From Capsicum annuum (Eukaryota; Streptophyta; Magnoliopsida; Solanales; Solanaceae), in the NCBI RefSeq assembly GCF_002878395.1, contig NW_025880663.1:45344-109343 (forward strand): 64,000 bases of DNA. Reading direction: 5' to 3'. The notes under the pieces are model-generated. The model saw only the letters and a list, made by a program, of their open reading frames with translations. It was not told where the DNA came from and searched no databases. Positions 23,645 to 35,895 of this stretch are shown here, piece by piece (the first letter of the stretch is position 1; the number at the start of each line of letters is the position of its first letter). The position numbers and the translations under genes are program-made.

Positions 23645-26271
23645 CTATAGTTGTCCTAAGTCATTTATGACTTGCTAGAGCTAAAAGTTTAGTTATCGAG
23701 CAATTTGTTTAGTTCTTAGAGTCAATTTCCTATTTTGAGGTCTTCTTTGGTAAGAATTGTCTAATAGGAAAAAACTTTATTTAAGCAACCTCATATGCCA
23801 ATTCTGACAGTTCCAATAAATCTAGAATGACGATTTTAGGATAGAGGGGCGATTTTAGTATAAAGGGACTTTTGTTTTGGGTCCCATGGCTTTCAGACTC
23901 ACTCCGGGGTATTGGCCTTAATTGATAAAACTGAAACTTAGGTGTGGGACCTACTTTTCTTCGTAAAAACCTCAAGTGGTTATTTCAATTATGCCCATTA
24001 AGTCTAGGTATTGAATTTGATAGGGTAGCATACTTTTTTACATTTACAAATTTCAGATGAATCTCGAATGGTCGGTGGAGACTTGGAAAATTCCAAGTCT
24101 CCATATGGTGTATCCACTAAAATAGCCCTTTGGGTGCTTTAGGGGAGGTTAGTTAAGCAACCAGCTAGGCACTTTAGTATCCTAGCCTACCTAGAGAGCC
24201 ATTTAAATGGTAAGCTAACTGCAAAAATGCATACCGCTTTAGCACTATCTTGTGTGCTTTTGAGACACATAGGAGATTTAGTGGTGACTGCTAAAGCTAC
24301 CAGTGCCTGCTTTAGCATCACATGGGAGCCATTAAATTCCCTAATTGGCCTAATTTTCTCTCATTTTCACATAATTTCAATAGTGAAAAAACCATATGGA
24401 GAGTGAAAACTTGGGAGAGACATTAATAGGTGATGTCTTCGATCATGAGATGTGTTCATCTAATTAACTCTTAAGAGCTTATGCCACATAATACCAACCT
24501 ACTATAATAGGTCAAATGCACAATCGTAGGTTGTGTCGTAGAATACATTAATACTTAAACAATTTCAAACTTAATCAATGGTCATAATTTAATCCATTTG
24601 ACCTTCACTATCCATGTTTTTTACTAAAATAGGTGCTCAAGACTTCCCCATTTGATGTTAGTCCATTCAAAACTCACTTATTCAAATTTTTTGAAATTGA
24701 TGCTAACCTTTTTTCATACAGGTACAATGGAACCAAAGTCACAAACAAAGTTAAAGAAGGACATCTCCAAGAAGCAGGCACCCAAGGAAAAATCAAAGAC
24801 ATCGTGCAAAAGTTCTCAAAAGGGAAAATCATCGATTTAGTTGATTTCATCAGGCTTTCTTTGGCTTCTAGGTAGGCTAGGTTTACCATTCTTTTTGATT
24901 GGTCTAATTGGAGTAATTTATGATGTTGTGGTAGATATAGATTGGAAATTAGGTATTGGAGGCATAATTAGTTTATTTTGGATCATTAAGCGTACTTAGG
25001 AACTGTAAACTAGGAGTAATTGACTTAGTTACTCATGCTTAGGTTAGAATTGCTATCTTTGAACTAAATATGGTTCATTTAATATCTAGAAGTGAATTTA
25101 GATTCCTTAGACTATCTCATGGTAGAATTTTCCTCAGAACTAATTTCAGGGATTAGAAGTAGGACCATTCGTCCCACCATAGGCCAAGTCTATCATTTAC
25201 TCCTTGTAGATTTTATAGGTGTCCTTTACCCTTTTAATCATATATTGGGATCTTGAAAAGGTTGGTTACATGATGTTTATGATATATTGAAATTTGGGAG
25301 TTACTGCTAGGTTTGGTTCAAGTCTGTTGATTTATGATTTTATGAATTCCGGTTCAAGTTTGACGATTTATGATTTGAGTTTCAATTCAATTCTAATAAT
25401 TGATGATATGAGCTTTGCTTTAATTATGGCAAATGATGATGATGAACATAGTTTCAGTTCATGTTTTGTATTGAGAGGTTATTTATGGTATGTTACAATA
25501 TGAAAAGATTCGCGATTATGATTTCATGATATGGTTACTTAGGATGATTTTTGGTTATTACTTCTCCTTGATTTCACCCTTTGGGCTTATGGAGACCCTC
25601 ATTGGTTTATTTTTTTCATACTTACTGGCTTATAGGGTTTAATTTTTTAGTATTAGTTATGTTTTCCTTCATATTATGGTTGTTCAATATTTTTAATTTT
25701 AGCACTTGGATTGTTATTTTAAGTTTTTCCTCTTACCTTGAATTAGCTTATTTATCTTACATTATTATTACATATATATTATCATTTATATCAGTCATTT
25801 GATGATGCTTATTAAGTATACATGACTTTGCTACTCATGCTACACTTCTATTCCTTTTTAGTGCAGATTTGAGTACTAGTAGTTGTCGCTGATACAATGA
25901 TAGTGTTGATTAGAGTTTGGAGACCGGGTGATCTCTCAGAGCTGGAGTTGACTTTTTCTCCTTCTTCTACTTTGGTTTAGTCTTTTATTATTTGAGATTG
26001 ATCTATATATGACTATTATAGCTCATATTCTTTCGTTAGTAGCTCTTGTATCGATACTACTAGGTTGTGGGATGGTATTGTTATCTTATTTATCTTTCAT
26101 ATTATCATTATTACTTTATTTATCATTGTAAGTCTTACTTGTAGATTTTTCAACATTTTTTCTATTTTTCACCAAATTAGCCAATTGCTTATAGCTCCAA
26201 ACTACAATTTGGCTTACCTACTATTGGGATAAAGTAGGCACCATCATGACTCATAAATCAAGTCATGACTA

Positions 26272-26671
26272 ATTAGAATTCGAGTGTTAGGTTCACTGAT
26301 ATTGTTGGTATAAGAGAAAGTGTCTAATAAAGTTCCACATATCAGAATGAAGGTGTCTATTTTTTATTTTTAGCAGGCTATAGGATATTCTTAGGAGGTC
26401 TTCACTTATTTCACTTATTTTTTCCTAAGAGTTTGAGTTGGTATCTAAAGATTCCTTTAGTATCACTCTTTTGTAAATGGCTAGGAAGCGCGTTATCGCT
26501 AATAAGATGACGACCCCTAGTCTTTGACTAGGAATCCTATTGTAGTCCATGGACTAACTAGAGGTCAAGGAAAACCAAGGGATGTAGCCCCAGACAAAGA
26601 CCAGGTTAGGAAGACTTTACCAGACTTTATTCATACACTTGCACCAGAGATTTCTCCAATCTAGTTAGTGG
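26272..26671 (+). pseudogene. Element C: leader and start of gag
   Basis: After the LTR comes a decayed PBS and leader (GTTAGGTTCAC, TTGGTATAAGAG). An ATG at 26477 opens MARKRVIANKMTTPSL, the typical short basic gag start, then breaks at TGA/TAG codons. A neighbouring frame gives RGQGKPRDVAPDKDQVRKTL, PDFIHTLAPEISPI. The frame is interrupted at about 26671 by the LINE and resumes at 29429. Confidence 0.65.
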
Positions 26672-26789
26672 TGGGCGAAGGACCAGCCCAGGCCTTATCA
26701 AGTTTTATTTCTTATTAACTGCACAAGGATGCATTGGTTTAGCTTTTAGGACTACTTGGTGGTGTATTATATTATGGTCTATAGTCTGT

Positions 26790-28250
26790 AAAGACATTCT
26801 GAGTATGCATCTTTTGACCCAGCACAGGCTTCTGGTGATGGACTTGTTTATCAAAAAGAGCCAGAAAAGAAGGGTCGGGAAGGGTTGACCTAGAATTAAG
26901 TGGGGTGGCTTGATGCTGGTTAGTGCGCTAGAGATAAAAGAGAAGGTGGCAGGGTTAAGGGTGTGGGAGTGTAGGGGGGACGCGGATGTTAAATAAGATA
27001 AGGCTACTAGATACATCACAGAAACTGCTAGAGAAGTATTAGGTATTTCAAGGGGGCGGGTAGGAAGGCATAAAGGGGACTGGTGATGTAATGAAGAAGT
27101 TAAGAAGAAAGTAGAGATTAAGAAGGGGTGTATGTTAAGTTGATTGAGAGTAAAGATGAAGAAGAGAAACGGATAAATAGGGAAGTTTACAAAGTAGCAA
27201 GGAAGGATGCTAATTTAGAAGTTATGGCTGCTAAAATAGCAGAATTTGAGTGCTTGTATACGGGATTAGAGGATAAAGGTAGGGAAAAGAGGTTGTATAG
27301 GCTTGCTAAGGCTAAAAAGTGGAAGGGTTATGACCTCGACCAAGTGAAATGTGTTAACGAGGGATGGTTTAGTTTTGGTGAAAGGTGTTTCTATTAAGAA
27401 GAGATGACAGTAGTATTTCTATAGATTTTTGAATGAGGAGGGAGATAGAGGCATTGAGTTAGGGGAGCTGTAGCACTCCTAGAAAAGCTGTGATTTCAGC
27501 TACTCTAGATGTTTTAAGGTAGAGGAGGTCAGAAAGGCTATCCGTAGAATGTGAAGGGGTAGGGCGACGGGACCCGATGAGATTCCAGTGGATTTTTGGA
27601 AGTTTATGAGTGGGGTAGGCTTAAGGTGGTTGACTGATTTGTTTGATGATATTTATGAGACTGCAAGAATGCTTAAGGCCTGGAGATGGAGTACGATAAT
27701 TCCGTTATATAAAAACAAAGGTGACACTCATAGTTGCAACAACTATAGGGGCATTAAGTTGTTGAGTCATATAATAAAGATTTGGGAGCGGGTGGTTGAG
27801 TGGAGATTGAGAAAGATCATGTCTATTTTGGAGAATCAGTTTGGTTTTATACCTGGTCGCTCGATGATAGAGGTAACCCACCTAGTGAGGAGATTGGTGG
27901 AGCAGTATAGGGAAAGAAAGAAGGATTTGTGCATGGTGTTTATCGACCTGAAGAAGGCATATGAAAAAGTCCCTAGGGATGTTCTTTGGAGTTACTTCAA
28001 GGTGAGAGAGGTCCCGGTAGTATATATCAGAGCTATTAAGGATATGTACGATGGAGGAAAGACTAGAGTGAGAATGGCGGGAGAAGACTCAAAGCATTTT
28101 TTGGTCATGAGTAGGTTGCATTAGGGTTCGACTCTTAGTCGATTCCTATTTGTGTTGGTGATGGATTTGTTGACACAGAGTATTTAAGGTGAGGTGCCAT
28201 GGTGTATCTTATTTATGGATAATATAGTGCTGATTGATGAGACGCGGGGG
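26790..28250 (+). pseudogene. LINE: reverse transcriptase domain, broken
   Basis: Frames in order: the endonuclease tail; a Lys/Glu-rich linker (27128-27397, VKLIESKDEEEKRINREVYK and EKRLYRLAKAKKWKGYDL); [20 protein letters not shown] (27510-27575); then RT proper at 27588-28124: [75 protein letters not shown] and [20 protein letters not shown]. After a stop at LH*GSTLS comes the catalytic box near 28208: LFMDNIVLIDET, where the family has FADD. The change to FMDN removes a catalytic Asp. RT would copy LINE RNA at the nicked target. Confidence 0.88.
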
Positions 28251-29008
28251 GATGTAAATGAAAAATTGGAGGTATAAAGGCAAACCCTGGAATCTAAGGG
28301 GTTCTGGTTGAGTAGATCTAAGACAGAGTATTCGGAGTGCAAGTTTAGTGACTTGAGACAGGAGGACGAAGTAGTGGTGAGGTTGGATTCCCAAGATATT
28401 TGTAAGAGGGATGTTTTAAGTATCTTGGGTCTATGATTCAGGGGAATGGAGAGATTGATGAGGATGTCGCTAACCATATTGGAGCGGTCTGGATGAAGTG
28501 AAGGCTCGCCTTAGGAGTGTTGTGTGATAGGAAGGTGCCCCTTCAACTTAAAGGCAAATTCTATTGAGTTGCAGTTCATCTAGCCATGCTGTATGGAGCA
28601 GAGTGTTGTCCTGTCAAGAACAACTATATTCAAAAATTGAAGGTAGCAAAAATGAGAATATTATACTGGATGTGTAGGATTACTAGAGGGGATAGAGTTA
28701 GAAATTAGACTATTCGGGAGAAGTTAGGAATGGCTTCGGTGGAGGATAAGATACGGGAAGGAAGGCTGAGATGGTTTGGGCATGTGATAAGGATAGGCAT
28801 GGATTCCCCCATTCGTAGGTGTGAGAGGTTAGTTTTGGATGGCTTCAGGAGAAGTAGAGGCAGTATGAAGAAATATTGGAGGGAAGTTATTAGACATGAC
28901 GTAGAGCAGCTTAAGCTTACTAAGGACATGACCTTAGATAAGAAGGTGTGGAGGTTGCGGATAAGAGTAAAGTCTAGGGTGAGTGCGTGGGTTATAGAAA
29001 GTAGTTAG
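28251..29008 (+). pseudogene. LINE: RT C-terminal region
   Basis: Continuation of the LINE ORF after the catalytic box, in shifted frames: [19 protein letters not shown] and [19 protein letters not shown], then MLYGAECCPVKNNYIQKLKV and ILYWMCRITRGDRVRN*TIR. A final open part (28730-29008) has [38 protein letters not shown] and [13 protein letters not shown]. This C-terminal block with the GRLRWFGHV motif is characteristic of plant RTE-type LINE proteins. Function beyond RT is not established. Confidence 0.85.
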
Positions 29009-29438
29009 GAGAGTCCCTATTTAGCTGGGTTAGTAATCATAGGACTATGTCAATAGGTAAGAGCCGCTTGTTAGGAGAGTTTGGGTGTGGTAGGTGGCTT
29101 TAGTCTATGAGTGGAGGTTACTACTAGGTGGGTGTCCTATTCCTTATTTCTTATATATTATCTCTTATTGCTTATTGCTTATGCCTCTTAGTTCCCCTAT
29201 TTCGTATTGCTCTGAGTTCTATTTTACTATTTCTTATTCTTTACTCTTGTTAAGCCACCCATCATGCTTCACATTTTATCACGAATTTTTTTACTATTCT
29301 TTATCATGAGTTGGGGGTCTATCAGAAACAAACTCTCTACTTCTTCATAGGTAGCGGTATTGACTGCATATATTTTACCCTCCCCAAACCCCACTATATG
29401 GGAATAAACTAGGCTTGTTGTTGTTGTATAGTTTGTGG

Positions 29439-30074
29439 ATTAGAGTGTCACTAAGGAAGAGGGTGAATCATATAGCTGTGGATCCTAGAGTTACAGTCCC
29501 TCTTATACTAATGGTTTCATAGACTGTAGTTGCTTATCTAGTTGGTACCTAGCTAGCTATGTCTACTGAGGAGTGTAAGATATTGGGTATATTCTTGCGG
29601 CTGACTCTGCCTAGGTTTTATGGTGCGCCGAATGAGGATGCTTGTGAGTTCTTAGTTGGTTGTGAGGATAGGCTCCAAAATTTGGGCCAAGTTGAGACTC
29701 ATGGTTTGGATTACAATACTTTAAAATTATATTTGACTGTTTGATACTGGTGAAGAGGTCATCTAGATTCCAGGCAAACTGGATCTCTCCTGTTGACATG
29801 GACTCATTCTCTAAGGTCTTCTTTGAAAAGTATATGCCTCATAGTTTTATAGATAATATGAGATATCAATTCTCAAGGTTGGAGAAGTGTTCTATGGCTG
29901 TTGCAAAATATGAGGCTCGATTTCATGAGAAGGCTAGGCATACTACATCTATTTTGTCGATTGAGTGTGAGAGGGTTAAATTATTTTGGGGGTATTGAGA
30001 CTTCCTCTTTGCATTCTATGAAACGTTTGGTTTCTACTAACAAATCTTTTTCTAACGTTTCTAATCTTGCATAG
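29439..30074 (+). pseudogene. Element C: gag capsid part
   Basis: Gag resumes after the LINE duplication. From 29559: STEECKILGIFLRLTLPRFY, GAPNEDACEFLVGCEDRLQN and LGQVETHGLDY, the retrotransposon gag (UBN2/Retrotrans_gag type) N-terminal helices. A frameshift at about 29741 leads to SSRFQANWISPVDMDSFSKV, FFEKYMPHSFIDNMRYQFSR, LEKCSMAVAKYEARFHEKAR and ECERVKLFWGY, the rest of the capsid. Element D interrupts at 30075. C's capsid resembles but differs from A/F's, so C is a separate chromovirus family. Confidence 0.8.
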
Positions 30075-32952
30075 TGATCTAAAGTGGTTTAATGCACTTT
30101 AGTGTTGTTATCCTAGATTATTTATCCTTATTTTGAGGACAACTTGAGTGCTTAATATGTTAATGATGATATAAATTAGTATTCAAGTATTTAAGTATGT
30201 TATTACAATGTTTACAGGTGTTTTCAAACAAGTTTGGATTCAAATTGATCATTTAGAGTCCAGATGAGAAAACTAGTGTTACTAGCTTGAGCTAGTTGTC
30301 GTTCTAGTTGATCTCGATGGATTATAAGGTGATAAATGAGTTCTATATGATTTGATTGTGTAATTATGTGTGGAAAAACTTGTTTATCATGCCTAATGGT
30401 CAATTGAATCAAGCCATGAGTCAAAACTATAAGTTAAAGATCAACATGGGCAAGCCTAGTCTTAGCTCGAGTTTCTAGTTCACTGTTATGGATGTTGTGA
30501 TGTTTTGACCTCTAATACGTGGTGTTTGATTCTGTAGGATGATTGGTAATTTTATTATGATGATATATGAATGATATAAAATCTGGAAATCAAGTGGAAA
30601 CAACACTACAAGGCTGGTAATGGATCAACCGAAGCACAAAACATTACTCAACGTAAAATTTGACATATTGGGTGTCTCCAGCATGTGTGGGACCTTGGAA
30701 ATGGCTGTAGACACATTCTGTGCATGAACAGATTCCTAAGGGGCCCAGAAAAGTTTTCCACCCTTATTATCCCATCGCGCTACCCCCATCCCAGTGAAAT
30801 GAGCCCCGCAATGCGACCGTTGTTCCACCACAGCAAAGAACCTTGTCCAATAAATAGGACCATTGTACTTATTGTCATACACCTTGGAGTCTCAGAGGAT
30901 TAAGGAGGGGCTTCTAACAATTATTTTAGGTTTTATATATATTTCATTTTGTTTTTTAATAAATTTAATCATGTACTCAAAGATCATGATTACAGTTATG
31001 TCGATTAGTGGCTAAATGCCCCTTTCCGGGGTTAAGGCCAAGAACATGTTTACATTTGCTTTGAATTGAGTTGTTTTGAATTTATTATCGTATTTGGTTG
31101 TTTATTTATACTTGATATGAGTATTTTAAGGAGTATCTAACCTTAGAATACATATTTTATCAACTTTGTGAGCCAGGGAGGGGGAATAGGAAGATAGAAC
31201 GTGCAGATAAGTAGACTAAGGTTCTTATTCTTTTATCAAATAAGGAATTTGAATTAGTAAATAGGATAGGGATATACCTAGAAGACTTTCTTAGGTCACA
31301 TGTAGGATGATATCTTAATGTGTCTAAATGAATTATTATATCCCCGCTCAATGATGTAGTTATAATGTGCAGTTACGTAGAACGTTAGAGGTTGGGAGAC
31401 CATGATCATATGATAAACCCTACGAATCAAAAACCAATATAAGTAATATAACGAATGAAGTTCAATAGAGTTGTATGATTGTTCATAGTACTTTAACCCT
31501 AGGTTTTCATCCATTGATTGTCCAAAGTCGTTACTTTCCCATATTATTTTAGTTTATATTAGTTTATAAACTTTCAAAACTCTTTGGTCTACATTGCGCT
31601 AGTTAATCTCAATTATTAAACTACAATTTGATATTCGTTTAACACAAGACTCTAAGGGATTGATATTGGGATTTATTTAAGGCCACTATATTACTTGGTG
31701 AGACCACGTACATGATACGCCAAAATTACACCTCTCTTACGAGAGAGTAAGCGGTCGCTGCAAATATATAACCCAACTAGGTTGGGGTCGAATCCCACAA
31801 GGAATATGCTTCTAATTAAGTTGTATGCAGATTAGCTGACTTTTAATCATTCGTTTCCGTAAAATAAATAGGGGGGATTTGATTAAGTTCACAAATTAAT
31901 GGTTTCAGTTTAACAAAATGAAATACGTGTAGTAGTATTCAAATTCAGACAAATTGCAAGCTAGGGTCATGTCCACCTTGTAGTTTTCAATACTTTCTAA
32001 CTATGGTCTTTACGAATTCATACATGCATCATGCTTACAGAGAAACGTATTGTATTTAATAACATAATCCTAGTGTTTCTCAACCATCAAGGACTAATTC
32101 ACTTTAGTTCTCTCAACTCAAAAGCGTTTACCAAAAATAATATGAAATCTCCAAGTAGTTAATCCTGCTAAGGCATTAACATATGAAATAGGGGTAGAAA
32201 ATCCTATTTTCTTGTCACTACTCTCTTTTCCAAAGATCAACCTTTCTTTCGAACAAGTTGTGTTTTAGGGCATATCCTTTATGTTTGCAACCATCAGAAT
32301 TCAAGATAAACGAAGAGAGGATGATGTAAACAAATCAATACATAATGAATTCAAAATCCAAAGTGATATATTGTATGCTACAAGGCTTCCATAACCCTAA
32401 CTAATAAACTTGGCTACTCATGAATAAAATGAAAAGAATCATAAATATATTCATCATACCAAAAACTAGAAGATGATCTTGGTGTGCGAATAGTAAAACA
32501 AGAGAGAAAACATTTTTCTCTCTATCCTCAAGCTAAGCCGCCACTCTCCAATCCAAAATAATACAGAATAATTCAATTCTGAATAAAAATTCAGCATTAA
32601 GCCTTTTAATAATCTTTTCTCTCATAGTTGCCTTTTAAGTCCCTAAAATAATTATAAATGACAAACTAGTCTTGGACATAGTTTCTAGGCACCACATTTG
32701 GTCCAGACTTCTACTCTCTCTTCTGTCAAATGCCATCCATATTCCATAGTCCCATTATATCTTCATCTACTTCATTAATACCTGAAATCATGCTAATCAC
32801 ATCGGTTAGCTCAATTACATAGAAGTAGAGTAAAAACATAAGAAAATAGGCACTTTGTTCTCTAAATTTAGCTAAAATATGGATAAGTTATGGTGCTTGG
32901 GTGTATAAATACACCCAAGATCAGTACACTTGCGTATGCACTTCAGCGCAAC
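30075..32952 (+). repeat. Element D: 5' LTR, interrupted by solo LTR E
   Basis: Starts TGATCTAAAGTGGTTTAATG and ends CAGCGCAACA. Removing E (31713-32923) and one GTACA leaves about 1.66 kb, equal to the 3' copy (35896-38689 less the foldback) and close to the reversed solo copy (41160-42867). A GC-richer patch lies at 30640-30860. The site TTATCAAA at 31233 is the unoccupied form of the foldback target in the 3' LTR. Confidence 0.82.
31713..32923 (-). mobile_element. Solo LTR E inside D's 5' LTR
   Basis: 1211 bp bounded by an exact 5-bp target duplication GTACA (31708-31712 and 32924-32928). It starts TGATACGCC and ends CCAAGATCA, so TG...CA. The orientation is judged minus because its plus-strand left end (GGTCGAATCCCACAAGG) resembles the complement of the 3' end of D-type LTRs, and its right end read in minus (TGATCTTGGGTG) resembles D's start. 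The minus-strand start carries the palindrome at 32896-32919. No coding sequence is recognised; it is the product of LTR-LTR recombination. Confidence 0.82.
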
Positions 32953-32976
32953 AAGTTTTTGGCACCATTGCTGGGG
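32953..32976 (+). other. Primer-binding site of element D
   Basis: AGTTTTTGGCACCATTGCTG follows the LTR end GCGCAACA directly. The TGGCRCCRTTGCYGGGGA form is, from memory, the tRNA-Asp type PBS of Athila-like plant elements. It differs from the Met type used by A, C, F and G. Confidence 0.7.
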
Positions 32977-33113
32977 ATTTGTAAATACGCAACTTTCTTG
33001 TTTTTAGTTTAGCTATATTGAGAGGTACATAGTTTAGGAATGTTTTTTTTTTTGTTTTTTTTACTTTTTTATCTCTTACACTTCTTGATATATCAACGTG
33101 GGATAGATGATTT

Positions 33114-33840
33114 TTGACTGATGATGATTCTTGTTATTTTTGTGGGGGACCCCATTATGAGGATTATTGTTCAAATTATAATGGAAGCGCGTGGATGGGA
33201 CCTTTACAATATGAGGTAGATATTGTTATATCTGTTGAGCTGACCATAAGTTGGTGTATGGTTTGTGGCAATAGTAGTTATTCTGCAGCCGTGTATGCTG
33301 TCAATCCTAATTCTGTAATGTATATAGGCTATGCTCAAAGGCAATATTATGTAAACTCCTACTATCAAATGTGGCAGACTCAGCCACCAATTTAATCATG
33401 GAACTACCGGCAATAATAAGTTCAGAATAATCAGACTTCAACTCAAACTACTAATATGGAAGAGATGCCAAAACAATATTTAGTGTCTCATGCACAGTTG
33501 GCAAAAGACATGGAAAGCCGACAGGTGAGATTAAAGACCTAGCAGGTGGCCACAAAGAACTTTGAGATGCAGGTTGGGAAAATACAGTAGGCATAAAATG
33601 CTAGGTCCCATGGTGATTTGCCAAGTGACACTGAACCTTATGAACAAGTAAAGAAAATTACTTTGATGAATGTTAAAGAGATCAATGAAGAACCTCCAAA
33701 GACAAAAAAAAGAGGTAAATATAGAGTCGACTCCCCAACTGATTGTAGACAAAGTTGTTGGTAATTTTTAAAAGTCTGAGTACTCGAAAACTAAAGTTCC
33801 TGAATAGGTTTAGGAGATACCAACACCACCTTCTCCACAG
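33114..33840 (+). pseudogene. Element D: gag C-terminal part with CCHC-like knuckle
   Basis: The open part (33114-33395, 93 residues) has CYFCGGPHYEDYC (C7, C10, H14, C19; C-x2-C-x3-H-x4-C) followed by AVNPNSVMYIGYAQRQ, the zinc-knuckle plus 'NPxSVxYVG' block of Tat/Athila gag. After a stop, other frames continue through LVSHAQLAKDMESRQVR, FEMQVGKIQ and HGDLPSDTEPYEQVKKITL, also standard in this gag (the SDTE..KAITLRSGK stretch). The capsid upstream is missing: only about 140 bp separate the PBS from this point. Confident as a gag remnant; no enzyme domain follows. Confidence 0.75.
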
Positions 33841-35885
33841 AAGTAGAGAAAAACACAAGAATTTTAGCCATTCAATTGTCATCTTTCTCGTAAGACTAAA
33901 ATTAAAAAGTGAATAAGAGTAAGTGTGTTGTGGATTTTGAAAATTTTAAAGTCGGCTTGGTTGTGCCTCACTCAAAGAACTTTTCTACATTATGTTAAGA
34001 TGATTTCTTATCTATGGAATCATCTAAAATAAGGGGAGTGTGTGAATATGGGGAACAAGAATCCTATATTCTTGATTTAGCACCAGTTAAGAAACATAAA
34101 AACACACCTTACTTCAAGGCCGAGCGATTTATTATGCACCATCCATTACTCAGTTTCTTCATCTTTATACCACTACCCTATGTGAAAATTAAAAGGATGG
34201 ATGTGAGGTTGGGGATAAAATTCATATCCTCAAGGTGGAGGAAAAAGTTGATATGGGTTATGCCGCGACACTAAATCTAGTGCTGCTTGGGAGGCAACCC
34301 AAGTTAAGGTATATTTTATTTTTAGTACTTTTACTTCACTAGTTTTTTTGGTTGAGTCACAGGTTGATGGGAAGTAGTAGTACCAAGAAACCTGAGCTAA
34401 GAAGCATGGCAAAGACTAAGTATGGGGTCCCCAGATCCCCTTGATGTGTAAAGATGGTATTAGCTAGGCCTAGAGGCCTCAAGGAGTATTTCTATCTCTA
34501 CTTTTTAACTTTACTTTAGGAACAAAGTAGATTTTTAAGTGTGGGATGGGGAAATTTCCATATTAGGAGTCATTTTTAAAATTTTGTAAGCGTGGGATAT
34601 TCTTGTTGGTGCTATATGTGATTACATAATGCAAGTATTTTGGTAGTAAGAGCATGTTGATTGTGTGAATTGGTACATTTTAGACTCCTCGGCTTATGTT
34701 TATGACTCGTGTACTTGTTCGCTTAATGTTGAATTCATGTGATTGTTTGGTTAGAGTCTATGATTATCCTACTAGAATTAAGCATGTGCCATGTGTGTGT
34801 AAGGTGTTTGGATATTCCTTATTGCAGGTGATGTCTAGAACTTACATGGTATATGGACAAAGTAAAATAAAGAGTGTGGATTTAGGAGATGATATAGGCA
34901 TTTCCTTGATAACCATGTTCATACCCCTTTTCAGACCTACCCTTATGTATAATCCTAGTTAACCCCCATTGATCCTTTAGCTTTTTCTTTGGAAGCCTTA
35001 TATGTAGCCCAATCCCCTTCTTTGTTTCAACTTAATTTGATCCAAGCTCCTAAGAGCTTTAGTTGAAAATAAATTAAGTTGAGTTGTAGATTCAAGAAGG
35101 GAAAGGAGAAATTGAAGCCCCTAAGTTATAGCTATGGGTGTTCAAAAAAGTTATATGTGTTATGGTGGGGAGTTGAGTAATAAAAAGTATAAAAAAATTC
35201 AAATTGAATTAGTTGTACATAGAGTACTCCCACCATAGTTTATGTAAGTGAGCATAATAAAATGGGTAAAAAAAAAGAATGGGGTAGAAAAAAGGGGTGT
35301 AAAGTGGTTATCAAAGATGAGCTGAAGGACATGTGTGATGTATTAAAGTGCTTAGGGAAGATAGTCACTATTACAGGCCAGAATAGCTCCTACTCATCCC
35401 TTATCCTATATTACAACCCTTAAAGAACGATTTGAACCTAAGATTCAACATGCTGATATTAGTGGCGTACTATATTAAGGGCAAGCCTATGGTTTATTAT
35501 AATTAACTTGTCAATTCCTTGTGAGAGTTAGCATAACTTGATTCTTTTACACATTGTGTTACAAATTGCATTTATATAAGTAATTATGGTTAACTCTAAT
35601 ATGATGAGGGCACATGTTTGGTGATAGTTAGGTAATTTGTATGAATCCTTTGATTGGACAAATGTATGAGTTTCCCAACTAGGTGAATCAATTTTTGGGC
35701 TAGGATGTTTTGGAATAGTATTCTTTAACTGTCAGTTGTGTTTGTAATATGATTAGCGTAGAACCTTGCATTCTATGTAGTTATTGTAGTACTAGCTTAA
35801 CTGCTTGCTTGGAGTAGAAGTGTGATCCCACCTTATCTTATAATGCTTATTGTAAAGATTTGTTCGAGGACGAACAAGACTTTAA
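33841..35885 (+). repeat. Element D: non-coding internal tail
   Basis: No pol. Recognisable parts are CTTGGGAGGCAACCCAAG at 34288 (a short inverted repeat typical of the region 3' of the coding part in Tat/Athila elements), AT-rich untranslated text, and, just before the LTR, TTGTTCGAGGACGAACAAG at 35861, a 3' leader word known from these elements. Open stretches at 34014-34274 and 34696-34962 have no recognisable domain and I do not call them genes. Confidence 0.6.
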
Positions 35886-35895
35886 GTGTGGGTGG
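35886..35895 (+). other. Polypurine tract of element D
   Basis: GTGTGGGTGG immediately before the LTR start TGATCTGAGG at 35896. The tract is partly decayed (T interruptions), but its position is diagnostic. Confidence 0.65.

Larger units (their letters stand above)
12320..26271 (+). mobile_element. Element C: 5' LTR, split by element A
   Basis: Two pieces make one LTR of about 2.7 kb: 12320-12384 (start TGTAATGACCCTCCAAG) and 23645-26271 (end AAATCAAGTCATGAC). The text GACTTGCTAGAGC at 23672 continues where B2 has GACTTGTCAAGAC, which shows that A lies within it. A patch of TTTAGCA/GCTTTAG words lies at 24130-24330. Another reiterated stretch at 25310-25420 has GGTTCAAGT and GATTTATGATTT. 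The LTR is followed by a decayed PBS/leader (26275-26310, with TTGGTATAAGAG) and by C gag. The matching 3' LTR is absent, because C ends abruptly at about 62030. Confidence 0.7.
26672..29428 (+). mobile_element. 5'-truncated RTE-type LINE inserted in element C gag
   Basis: Non-LTR retrotransposon ending in a TTG repeat (CTTGTTGTTGTTGTA) instead of poly(A), a known feature of plant RTE elements. A candidate 10-bp target duplication, TAGTTAGTGG (26662-26671) / TAGTTTGTGG (29429-29438), has one mismatch. It lacks nearly all of the endonuclease domain; only its C-terminal tail (LLTQHRLLVMDLFIKKSQKR near 26805) remains. The 3' UTR (29010-29400) is rich in TTATTTCTTAT words and ends with CCACTATATGGGAATAAACT. 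The exact 5' edge rests on the duplication. Confidence 0.8.

Noticed and set aside
25581..25802. Hydrophobic open stretch that could look like a small membrane protein
   Set aside because: Lies inside the C 5' LTR; Phe/Leu/Ile richness follows from T-rich sequence, with no homologous feature in other LTR copies.
33042..33071. T-rich run as a poly(A) tail of a reverse-strand retrocopy
   Set aside because: It is followed directly by D gag sequence, no retrocopied gene is next to it and no duplications flank it.
34014..34274. 86-codon open stretch in element D internal region
   Set aside because: It may be a relic of Tat/Athila coding sequence, but I cannot identify a domain, so no gene is called.
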